This document shows positions 24,346 to 31,952 of a stretch of 64,000 nucleotides of DNA, in pieces. Where the stretch lies: contig SUTV01000004.1 in the NCBI GenBank assembly GCA_015152515.1, forward strand, positions 1 to 64,000, read 5' to 3'. Origin of the DNA: Cyanobacteria bacterium SIG29 (GTDB lineage: Bacteria; Cyanobacteriota; Vampirovibrionia; Gastranaerophilales; Gastranaerophilaceae). Under the pieces are notes generated by a model that worked only from the letters and a program-made list of their open reading frames with translations, did not search any database and was not told the origin of the DNA. Within the stretch, counting starts at the first letter, position 1. Each line of letters starts with the position of its first letter. The position numbers were made by a program, and so were the translations under genes.

Positions 24346-25038
24346 ATGAGCTCAAATTTCAATTTCTTGAAAAAAGTAAATAGCAATTTATATGAAATCA
24401 TCTCTGAAGCAGAAAAACTATACAGAGATGAATATTTTGAACAATGCATGATTCAAACAAGAAGATTTGGCGAACAAATTTGCAAAGAAATGCTTGAACA
24501 AAACAATAAAAAAACAGGCTCTTTTGATGAAATGTTGGCAACTTTAAAAGATAATTCTCACGGTCATGCTCAAGAAAAAGAATTTATTGATGATTTATAC
24601 TTTTTAAAAAAGAATGGAAACCAAAGCGCACATTCTGGCAAAATAAAAAAAGAAGCTATGAATGCACTAGAATGTTTAAAACGCTCTTTTGAAATTGCGA
24701 TTAATTATAGTGTTTATAATCAAGGCGCAAGCACAAATATTTTAAGATTAAATTATGATGTTGAACTTTTAATTACAGATAAAAAATCTAAAAAAAGCTT
24801 AAAAGATAAGTATGAAGAAGCAAAAAAACAAGCTGAAAAAGAAGAAAAACAAGTAAAACAAAAAGAAACTTCAAAACCAAAACAAAATTCAAACAAAACT
24901 TTGAATGCGGAAAAAAGAACAAAAAAAGAAAAACAACCATTAAAAATTCGTTTCTTTTGGAAAATGATTATTTTTCTTTCTTCTATTTCATTAATTGGCG
25001 TAATTGCATTAATTATCGCAATTAATCTTACACGTTAA
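24346..25038 (+). CDS. DUF4145-type protein with C-terminal membrane anchor
   Basis: Residues 10-130 resemble the DUF4145 helical domain (QTRRFGEQICKEMLEQN, FLKKNGNQSAHSG), also found at the N-terminus of some restriction-enzyme subunits and signalling proteins. A long Lys/Glu-rich charged linker follows (residues 150-205). A single C-terminal membrane helix (WKMIIFLSSISLIGVIALII) then anchors it with the domain in the cytoplasm. Function is unknown. It ends by overlapping the convergent rhodanese gene by four bases. Confidence 0.6.
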   Translation: MSSNFNFLKKVNSNLYEIISEAEKLYRDEYFEQCMIQTRRFGEQICKEMLEQNNKKTGSFDEMLATLKDNSHGHAQEKEFIDDLYFLKKNGNQSAHSGKIKKEAMNALECLKRSFEIAINYSVYNQGASTNILRLNYDVELLITDKKSKKSLKDKYEEAKKQAEKEEKQVKQKETSKPKQNSNKTLNAEKRTKKEKQPLKIRFFWKMIIFLSSISLIGVIALIIAINLTR

Positions 25039-25454
25039 TTTTCATCAGCATTTTTATAATCTGTTGTATCATTTTTAACTATATCAAAATCAAATTTTTT
25101 CCATTCTTTAAAACCACCACGAAGAACAACTGTTGGGAAATGATTATCAACAAACTTTAATGCAGAATTATAAGCTCTTGGGCATGAATCAGAATAAGTA
25201 TAAACTACTGTCACTTTTTCTTTATCTAGCATAACGGCATGGTCTTTTACATCTTTATATGGAATATGAATTGCATATGGTATATGACCTTCAATATAAT
25301 CATCATAATCTCTAACATCAACAATTCTAATAGTATCAACCTTATTAGAAATAACTTCATCTAAAGTATATGGACCTATTGTAAATGAAATAATATCTTC
25401 AAAATATTTTTTAGCACGAGATAAATCTTTTGTTGTAATGTGATTAGAAAACAT
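25035..25454 (-). CDS. Rhodanese-like domain protein
   Basis: This single rhodanese domain protein has RIVDVRDYDDYIEGHIPYAIHI, then TVVYTYSDSCPRAYNSALKF, and VVLRGGFKEWKKF. The usual active-site Cys directly after the VVVY strand is not there (VVYTY); a Cys comes four residues later in DSCPRAY. Sulfur-transfer activity is therefore uncertain. I start it at the ATG at 25454, which has AAAGGAG five bases upstream; the track start at 25469 lies before that site. Confidence 0.8.
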   Translation of the reverse strand: MFSNHITTKDLSRAKKYFEDIISFTIGPYTLDEVISNKVDTIRIVDVRDYDDYIEGHIPYAIHIPYKDVKDHAVMLDKEKVTVVYTYSDSCPRAYNSALKFVDNHFPTVVLRGGFKEWKKFDFDIVKNDTTDYKNADEN

Positions 25455-25567
25455 AATAACTCCTTTCATAAAAACAATTTATTACAAAATATAAAAGCTA
25501 TAATTCGCTTATAGAGTAGTTTTCTGAGCTAATTAATATTTTGTTTGTAAAAATATAAATCTTTTAA

Positions 25568-25596
25568 TTGACTTTAGATTAAATAAATCAGATAAT
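25568..25596 (+). promoter_or_regulatory. Promoter of the pyrimidine operon
   Basis: TTGACT (25568-25573) and GATAAT (25591-25596) are separated by exactly 17 bases. Transcription would start near 25603, just before the leader peptide. Confidence 0.7.
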
Positions 25597-25618
25597 ACTA
25601 GAAATAGGAATTAGGGTT

Positions 25619-25657
25619 ATGAAACATTTTTTAATAACAAGTGAATATAGATTTTAA
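25619..25657 (+). CDS. Leader peptide of the pyr operon (12 aa)
   Basis: ATG at 25619 opens a 12-codon frame, MKHFLITSEYRF, behind an AGGA/AGGG-type site and downstream of the promoter. The stop is directly at the base of a terminator-like hairpin before pyrK. A T-rich tract (CATTTTTTAATAAC) falls inside it. This is the layout of transcription-translation attenuators, such as E. coli pyrBI. It is not in the ORF track because it is so short. Confidence 0.5.
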   Translation: MKHFLITSEYRF

Positions 25658-25690
25658 AAAGAGAAAAGCATTCGTGTTTTTCTCTTTTTT
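25656..25690 (+). terminator. Attenuator-like hairpin before pyrK
   Basis: AAAAAGAGAAAA pairs with TTTTTCTCTTTTT around the loop GCATTCGTG, and a T run follows. The stem is mostly A-T, so it would be a partial terminator. It sits between the leader peptide stop and the pyrK ribosome binding site, as expected of an attenuator. Confidence 0.6.
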
Positions 25691-25704
25691 TATAAGGACA
25701 GGAA

Positions 25705-26457
25705 ATGAGCAAAAAGATATACAAAGCAAAAGTTAGCAAAATAGAAAGAGTAAGCAATAGCTCTCACTTTATCGAAATAGAGTGTCAAACACCAGTTACT
25801 GTTGAAGCTGGACAATTTATCTCTATTTATTGTGATGGTTTAACACTAAGAAGACCATTTAGCGTTTATTCAAACAATAATGGAAAAATTGGTGTTTTAT
25901 TCAAAGAAAGAGGAAAAGGAACTCAATATATTAAATCCCTAAAAGTTGGTGATTTTATTGATGTAGCTGGTCCATTTGGAAACACATTTAATATTAAAAA
26001 TAAAAAAGCATTACTTATAGGAGCAGGTATCGGATGTGCTCCTATTTCATATCTAAAAGGTAAACTTAACGAACAAGGAATTGAAAACTTCTTTGCTTGT
26101 GGATTTTTAAATAAAGGTGAAGTCCCAAGTGGAATGAACATAGATATGATATGTACTGATGATGGTTCTTTGGGCGAAAAAGGAAGCGTATTAAATTATA
26201 TTGGAGTTTTAATAAACGAATATAAACCAGAAATTATTTATGCTTGTGGACCTCACATTGTTTTAAAAACTATTGCTCAATTGGGTGAAACTTACGGAGT
26301 TGAAACCCAAGTTGCAATGGAAAAAGTTATGGCTTGCGGAATCGGTGTTTGTAGAGGTTGTGTTATAGACATTAAAAAAGATGGAAAAATTATTAATGCA
26401 ACTGTTTGCAAAGATGGTCCTGTATTTAAAGGCGAGGAGGTTGTATGGGAATCTTAA
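25705..26457 (+). CDS. pyrK: Dihydroorotate dehydrogenase B, electron transfer subunit
   Basis: PyrK passes electrons from PyrD through FAD and a [2Fe-2S] cluster to NAD+. The 250-residue protein has the FAD motif LRRPFSVYS, GAGIGCAPISYL for NAD binding and the cluster motif MACGIGVCRGCV with a last Cys in TVCKDGPVF. It is the first gene of the pyr operon, with AGGACAGGAA before the ATG, and overlaps pyrD by 13 bases. Confidence 0.95.
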   Translation: MSKKIYKAKVSKIERVSNSSHFIEIECQTPVTVEAGQFISIYCDGLTLRRPFSVYSNNNGKIGVLFKERGKGTQYIKSLKVGDFIDVAGPFGNTFNIKNKKALLIGAGIGCAPISYLKGKLNEQGIENFFACGFLNKGEVPSGMNIDMICTDDGSLGEKGSVLNYIGVLINEYKPEIIYACGPHIVLKTIAQLGETYGVETQVAMEKVMACGIGVCRGCVIDIKKDGKIINATVCKDGPVFKGEEVVWES

Positions 26458-27359
26458 ACATTAATCTTAATGGATTAGAACTAAAAAACCCAATTATGAC
26501 AGCTTCTGGCACTTATGGATATGCTAGCGAATACAACGATTTTATTGATGTATCAAAACTTGGTGCTGTTGTTACAAAAGCAATTTCACTTCACCCAAGA
26601 GCTGGCAATAAACACTTAAGAATAACTGAAACAAGAGCAGGCATGATAAATTCAATTGGACTAGAAAATGTTGGTATCGAAAAATTTATCGAAATCAAAT
26701 TACCTGAATTACAAAAAAACAATATTGATTTTGTTATGAATGTTGCTGGTTCTACTTTAGATGAATACATTCAAGTTGCAAAAATTTGTAATGACAACAA
26801 CATAAAAGCAATTGAATTAAATGTTTCTTGCCCTAATGTTAAAGCAGGCTGTTTAGAATTTGGAACTGATGAAAACTCATTATTTGAATTGGTTAGTAAA
26901 GTAAGAGCTGTTTATGATGGCTTTTTAATTGTAAAACTAACTCCAAATGTAACTTCAATTGAAAAATTAGGATTAGCCGCACAAAAAGCAGGAGCAAACG
27001 CAATTAGCGCAATTAACACTTTAAAAGGAACTTCTATAAAAATTGATTTTATTAAAGGTAAATTCCATAAAACAATAGTACAAGGTGGATATTCAGGCAT
27101 TGGTATAAAACCAGTTGCAGTTGGTGCAGTATCAAGATTAGCAAAAGCCATTAACATTCCAATTATTGGTATGGGCGGAATAGAAACATTAGATGATGTA
27201 CTAGAATTTTTTGCAGCAGGGGCAGAAGCGGTTCAAATAGGTACAGCTAATTTCACACACCCAGAAACAGCAGAAAAATTAATAAATGAATTAGAAGAAT
27301 TTATTACAAAGAACGGATTTAAAGACTTAAACGAATTAAAAAGAGAATTGAGGGCATAA
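26445..27359 (+). CDS. pyrD: Dihydroorotate dehydrogenase B, catalytic subunit
   Basis: It oxidises dihydroorotate to orotate with FMN. The class 1B features are the Cys base in ELNVSCPNVK and partnership with PyrK. Other motifs are GTYGYASEYNDF, GMINSIGLENVG, KLTPNV and GMGGIETLDDVLEF. Length is 304 residues, usual for the family. GAGGAGG lies inside the pyrK end, and its stop overlaps the pyrE ATG by one base. Confidence 0.96.
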   Translation: MGILNINLNGLELKNPIMTASGTYGYASEYNDFIDVSKLGAVVTKAISLHPRAGNKHLRITETRAGMINSIGLENVGIEKFIEIKLPELQKNNIDFVMNVAGSTLDEYIQVAKICNDNNIKAIELNVSCPNVKAGCLEFGTDENSLFELVSKVRAVYDGFLIVKLTPNVTSIEKLGLAAQKAGANAISAINTLKGTSIKIDFIKGKFHKTIVQGGYSGIGIKPVAVGAVSRLAKAINIPIIGMGGIETLDDVLEFFAAGAEAVQIGTANFTHPETAEKLINELEEFITKNGFKDLNELKRELRA

Positions 27360-27934
27360 TGACAAACGAAGTATTAAATTTATTAGAAAAAGCGCAAGGC
27401 GTATTGCACGGACACTTCTGTTTAACATCAGGATTACATTCAGATATTTATTTTCAATGTGCAAAACTATATCAATATCCAGAAATCACATCTGAACTTG
27501 GAAAAAGATTAGCAGAGCAATTAGCAGATTTAGAATTTGATACAATCGTGGCTCCAGCTATTGGTGCTGTAATCATTGGTTATGAAACAGCAAAAAATGC
27601 TAAAAAACGAAACCTTTTTGTAGAAAGAAAAGATGGCGAAATGCAATTAAGACGCGGTTATACTCTAAAAAAAGGTGAAAAAGTTGTAATTATTGAAGAT
27701 GTAATAACAACAGCAAGAACAATCAAAGAAACAATGGAAGCAATTAAAGAATTTGAACCTGAAGTTGTAGCTGTTGGTTGTATTGTTGATAGAACAAAAG
27801 GTCAAACACCATACAATATAAAATCATTACTTCAAATTGACCCAGTTGTTTATGAACCAGAAAATTGCCCACTATGCAAAGAAGGCATTGAATTAGTAAA
27901 ACCAGGAAGCAGAACAGAAAAGGCAAAAGTATAA
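27359..27934 (+). CDS. pyrE: Orotate phosphoribosyltransferase
   Basis: It joins orotate to PRPP to give OMP. The 191-residue protein has the PRPP signature VVIIEDVITTARTIKE and FVERKDGEMQLRRGY, with substrate Lys/Arg residues. TAATG overlaps join it to pyrD upstream and pyrB downstream, so it is translated in chain. Confidence 0.95.
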   Translation: MTNEVLNLLEKAQGVLHGHFCLTSGLHSDIYFQCAKLYQYPEITSELGKRLAEQLADLEFDTIVAPAIGAVIIGYETAKNAKKRNLFVERKDGEMQLRRGYTLKKGEKVVIIEDVITTARTIKETMEAIKEFEPEVVAVGCIVDRTKGQTPYNIKSLLQIDPVVYEPENCPLCKEGIELVKPGSRTEKAKV

Positions 27935-28842
27935 TGAAACACCTTATTGATATTGAAAATATTTCCAAAGAAGACATTTTAAATATCGTAAATCTTGCAA
28001 AAGAATTTAAAAATAAAACAAAAAAATCTGATGTTATAGGAAAAACAATAGCATTAATGTTTTATGAAAATTCAACAAGAACTCGTTGTAGTTTTGAAAT
28101 AGCTGGTCAAAATTTAGGAATGAACATCATTAATTTTGACGCAAATTCATCTTCTCTATCTAAAGGTGAAAGCTTAAAAGATACAATTGAAAACTTATAT
28201 TTTTTAGGCGTGAATGCTGTTGTAATCAGACATAATTTATCAGGCATAATCAATAATGTAATGAGATTAGTTAAATACCCAATCCACTTTATAAATGGTG
28301 GCGATGGCACACACGCACACCCATCTCAAGCATTGTTAGATTTTTACACAATGCTTGAAAAAATTGGAAGTGTTGAAGGTAAAAAAATAACAATAGTTGG
28401 AGATGTTACACATTCTAGAGTTGCAAAATCAAATATCAGGTTATTATCAAAATTTGGTGCTGATATTCACATTTGCGCACCTAGTTACTTACAACTTGAA
28501 AATACTCAAGCTTTTGATGTTACTTATCACGACAATGTAAAAGAAGCAATAAAAGACTCAAATGTTGTAATGGTTTTGAGAGTTCAAAATGAACGTCACG
28601 AAAAAGAAGGTTATCCTGATTCTTCAGAATACAAACGATTATATGAAATTGATACAAAATCACTAAAACAATATGCCTCAAAAGATGTTATCTTAATGCA
28701 TCCTGGACCAGCAAATAGAAATATAGAAGTATCATCAGAATTATTAGATAACCAACTAGGAAAAACCATACTTGAACAAGCGCAAAATGGCGTGTTTGTA
28801 AGAATGGCAATACTAAACACCTTGTTAAAAGGAGGAAACTAA
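27934..28842 (+). CDS. pyrB: Aspartate carbamoyltransferase catalytic subunit
   Basis: It condenses carbamoyl phosphate with aspartate. The carbamoyl-phosphate loop FYENSTRTRCSFE and HPSQALLDFYT are intact, as is MHPGPANRN. At 302 residues it is a standard catalytic chain. No pyrI regulatory subunit gene is present, so it is probably an unregulated trimer or a complex with dihydroorotase (pyrC is next). It overlaps both neighbours by one base. Confidence 0.96.
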   Translation: MKHLIDIENISKEDILNIVNLAKEFKNKTKKSDVIGKTIALMFYENSTRTRCSFEIAGQNLGMNIINFDANSSSLSKGESLKDTIENLYFLGVNAVVIRHNLSGIINNVMRLVKYPIHFINGGDGTHAHPSQALLDFYTMLEKIGSVEGKKITIVGDVTHSRVAKSNIRLLSKFGADIHICAPSYLQLENTQAFDVTYHDNVKEAIKDSNVVMVLRVQNERHEKEGYPDSSEYKRLYEIDTKSLKQYASKDVILMHPGPANRNIEVSSELLDNQLGKTILEQAQNGVFVRMAILNTLLKGGN

Positions 28843-30116
28843 TGCTTCTTAAAAATGCAAAAATCGTAAACCCTAAAACAAATTTTGAAGATATAGCAGA
28901 TATCAAAATTGAAAATGATACAATTACTAAAATAGAAAAAAATATTAACGCTCAACCTAATGAAGAAGTAATTGATTTAACAGGTAAAATTATTACTGCT
29001 GGATTAATTGATATGCATTGCCATTTGAGAGAACCTGGGTTTTGCACAAAAGAAACCATTAAAACAGGTATCGCATCTGCTATAAATGGTGGTTATACTG
29101 CAATTTGTCCTATGGCAAACACAAATCCACAAGTTGATAATGTTACTACACTAACCTACACAATTAATAGGGCAAAAGAAGAAAGCGAAATAGGCTTTCA
29201 TCCAATATGTGCAGTAACAAAAGGATTAGGAAACGAAAAATTAGTTAATGTATCTGAACTATTAGATAATGGTGCTATTGCTTTCTCTGATGATGGAAAA
29301 CCAGTTGAAAACATGCACCTTTTGAGCCAAGCGATTAAATATGTTAATTCACACAATTCAATTATAATTTCACACTCTGAAGATTCTTCTTTAGCAAATG
29401 ATGGTGTTATAAATGAAGGCAAAGTTTCAACAAGATTAGGATTAAAAGGTATTCCAAATATCACAGAATCACTAGCTGTTGCTAGAGAGCTTGAAGTTGT
29501 TAGACACACAAATGGCAAATACCACTTTGCACATATCTCAACAAAACGTTCAATTGAATTAATTAGACAAGCAAAAAAAGATGGGCTACAAGTAACAGCT
29601 GAAACAGCACCACACTACTTCAGTTTAACTGAAGATGATATGGTTGATTATGACGCAAAATATAAGGTAAACCCACCATTAAGAACAAAAGAAGATTTAG
29701 AAGCCGTTATACTTGGGTTGCAAGATGGCACACTTGATGTTATAGCAACAGACCACGCACCGCATACAGTAGCAGAAAAACAAATGCCAATTCAAAATGC
29801 GCCAATGGGTATTGCAGGATTTGAAACTGCACTAGGTATAACTCTAACTTATCTTGTTCACAAAGGTAAACTTACTTTAATGGAAGCACTTAGAAAACTA
29901 AATGCAAATCCAGCCAATATTTTGAATTTAAAAGAACAAGGTTCTATTGAAATAGGCAAAAAAGCAAATATGACTGTAATTGATTTAGATAAAGAATGGA
30001 CAGTTGATGCATCAAACTTTAAATCAAAATGCAGAATATCACCTTTTGATAAACAACAATTAAAAGGTAAAGCAATAATGACAATAATAAATGGAAAAAT
30101 AATTAATATAGGATAA
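28842..30116 (+). CDS. pyrC: Dihydroorotase (class I)
   Basis: It closes carbamoyl aspartate to dihydroorotate. The metal-binding HxH motif is in DMHCHLREPG. Later metal and catalytic residues are in SHSEDSSLA and ATDHAPHTVAEK. The length of 424 residues is that of class I enzymes, which often associate with the adjacent aspartate carbamoyltransferase. GGAGG precedes the ATG inside pyrB. Confidence 0.95.
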   Translation: MLLKNAKIVNPKTNFEDIADIKIENDTITKIEKNINAQPNEEVIDLTGKIITAGLIDMHCHLREPGFCTKETIKTGIASAINGGYTAICPMANTNPQVDNVTTLTYTINRAKEESEIGFHPICAVTKGLGNEKLVNVSELLDNGAIAFSDDGKPVENMHLLSQAIKYVNSHNSIIISHSEDSSLANDGVINEGKVSTRLGLKGIPNITESLAVARELEVVRHTNGKYHFAHISTKRSIELIRQAKKDGLQVTAETAPHYFSLTEDDMVDYDAKYKVNPPLRTKEDLEAVILGLQDGTLDVIATDHAPHTVAEKQMPIQNAPMGIAGFETALGITLTYLVHKGKLTLMEALRKLNANPANILNLKEQGSIEIGKKANMTVIDLDKEWTVDASNFKSKCRISPFDKQQLKGKAIMTIINGKIINIG

Positions 30117-30122
30117 ATAAAA

Positions 30123-31952
30123 ATGCAAATTAAACCCGAAATTAAAGAAAAAATAGTTTTAGCGCTTGATGTTGATACGCCAGAGCAAGCTAAAGAACTA
30201 ATAACCGAACTAAAAGATTATGTTGGTGTTTTTAAAGTTGGCTTGCAAATGTACACAGGCAACGGCTACGAAATTTTTAAATTTATGAAAGAACAAAACA
30301 TCAAATTTTTCTTTGATGTAAAGCTTCACGACATTCCAAACACAGTTGCAAAAGCTTCTGAAAATATTATTAGGAATGGAGCATCTTTCTTCAACATTCA
30401 TACAATGGGTGGTGAAGAAATGATGAGACAATCACAAGAAGCTGCAAGAAAAGTAGCACAAGAATTAGGTAGAGAAAACCCAACAATTTTAGGGGTAACT
30501 GTTCTTACAAGTATTGGCGAAGACTGTTTACAAAATGAACTTAAAGTTCCATACAAACCAAGCGAATACGCCATAAATTTAGCTCTAAGCGCAAAAAAAG
30601 CAGGGTTAGATGGTGTTGTAGCTAGCGTATGGGAAGCAAAAACAATCAAACAAGTTTGCGGAAAAGATTTTAAAGTACTTTGCCCAGGAATAAGACCAGA
30701 TTGGTCAAACAAAAATGACCAAAAAAGATTGGCGACACCAAGCGTAGCAATAAAAGAAGGTGCAGACTTTTTAGTTATCGGCAGAGCAGTTACTAGCGCT
30801 CCAGATAGACTAAAAGCTATCCAAATGATTTACGAAGAAATTGAAAACGCTATGCTTACTCAAAATAAATCTTACGCTGTTTCTAAAGGTAAATTAATTT
30901 TAGAAAATGGTATGATTTTTGAAGGCGAATCAGTTGGTGCTGATGGCACTTCTTTTGGGGAAATAGTATTTAATACTTCAATGGTTGGTTATCAAGAACT
31001 TTTGACTGACCCAACTTGCGCAGGTCAAACAATCGTTTTAACATATCCAGAAATTGGTAACTACGGTATAAATAAAGACGACTTTGAAAGTGGACGAGTT
31101 CACGCAAAAGGTTTAATTATTAAAAACTTATGCGAAAACGAATCACATTATAAAAGCAATGTTTCATTAGGTGACTATTTAAAACAAAACAACATTGTTG
31201 GTTTAAAAGGAATTGATACAAGACATTTAACCCAAATTATTAGAAATAATGGAACAATGAATTGTGCTATAACAACTGGAGATGTAACACCTGAATTAAA
31301 AGCACAAATTAGAAATTTTAAAATAGATAAAGATATTACTCAACAAGTTTCATCCTATAAAGTTGAAAGAATTATAGGAAACGGAGCGAAATTAGCAATT
31401 ATAGATTTAGGATTAAAGAAAAGTATTTTTGAAAGTTTTAAGGAACTTAATTGCGATATAACAATGTTTCCTGCAGATACAAAAGCAGAAGATATTTTAA
31501 ATGAAAATTTTGACGCTGTTTTAGTATCAAATGGACCATCTAATCCGATGGATGCAACAGTTACAATCGAAACCGTTAAAAATTTATTAGGAAAAATAAA
31601 ACTATTCGGTATTGGTTTAGGTCACCAAATTATAGCAATAGCACTTGGTGCCAAAATTTCTAAATTGCCATACGGACATAGAGGTTCTAACCACCCAATT
31701 ATTAATACACAAACAAAAGAAATCCTTGTTTGCGCACAAAACCACAGCTACATTGTTGATGAAACTTCACTTCCAATTGGTGTTGAAGCAAACTATATAA
31801 ACATCAATGATAATAGTATCGAAGGTTTAATTTGTGAAAAATATGACATTAAGACAGTTCAATTCCACCCAGAACTTAACACAGGAATTTATTCACAATG
31901 GATTGATGAAATTGAACAAAATAAAAAGAAAGAGATAAGCTATGCCAATTAA
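30123..31952 (+). CDS. Fused OMP decarboxylase and carbamoyl-phosphate synthase small subunit, glutaminase Cys missing
   Basis: Residues 1-240 are PyrF (LALDVDTPEQAK, FFDVKLHDIPNTV with catalytic Lys/Asp, PGIRPDW, IGRAVT), the last step to UMP. Residues 255-609 are CarA, the glutamine amidotransferase part of carbamoyl-phosphate synthase (LENGMIFEGESVG, VSNGPSNPMD). The frame is continuous. The nucleophile elbow reads FGIGLGHQ instead of GICLGHQ: codon 31614-31616 is GGT (Gly498), where Cys is needed. The triad His582 and Glu584 remain (FHPE). It therefore probably cannot hydrolyse glutamine, and the CarB partner would use free ammonia. It overlaps carB by 11 bases. Confidence 0.93.
   Translation: MQIKPEIKEKIVLALDVDTPEQAKELITELKDYVGVFKVGLQMYTGNGYEIFKFMKEQNIKFFFDVKLHDIPNTVAKASENIIRNGASFFNIHTMGGEEMMRQSQEAARKVAQELGRENPTILGVTVLTSIGEDCLQNELKVPYKPSEYAINLALSAKKAGLDGVVASVWEAKTIKQVCGKDFKVLCPGIRPDWSNKNDQKRLATPSVAIKEGADFLVIGRAVTSAPDRLKAIQMIYEEIENAMLTQNKSYAVSKGKLILENGMIFEGESVGADGTSFGEIVFNTSMVGYQELLTDPTCAGQTIVLTYPEIGNYGINKDDFESGRVHAKGLIIKNLCENESHYKSNVSLGDYLKQNNIVGLKGIDTRHLTQIIRNNGTMNCAITTGDVTPELKAQIRNFKIDKDITQQVSSYKVERIIGNGAKLAIIDLGLKKSIFESFKELNCDITMFPADTKAEDILNENFDAVLVSNGPSNPMDATVTIETVKNLLGKIKLFGIGLGHQIIAIALGAKISKLPYGHRGSNHPIINTQTKEILVCAQNHSYIVDETSLPIGVEANYININDNSIEGLICEKYDIKTVQFHPELNTGIYSQWIDEIEQNKKKEISYAN

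Noticed and set aside
25455-25704. PyrR-binding leader before pyrK
   Set aside because: No recognisable PyrR binding loop was seen; the leader-peptide plus hairpin model fits better.
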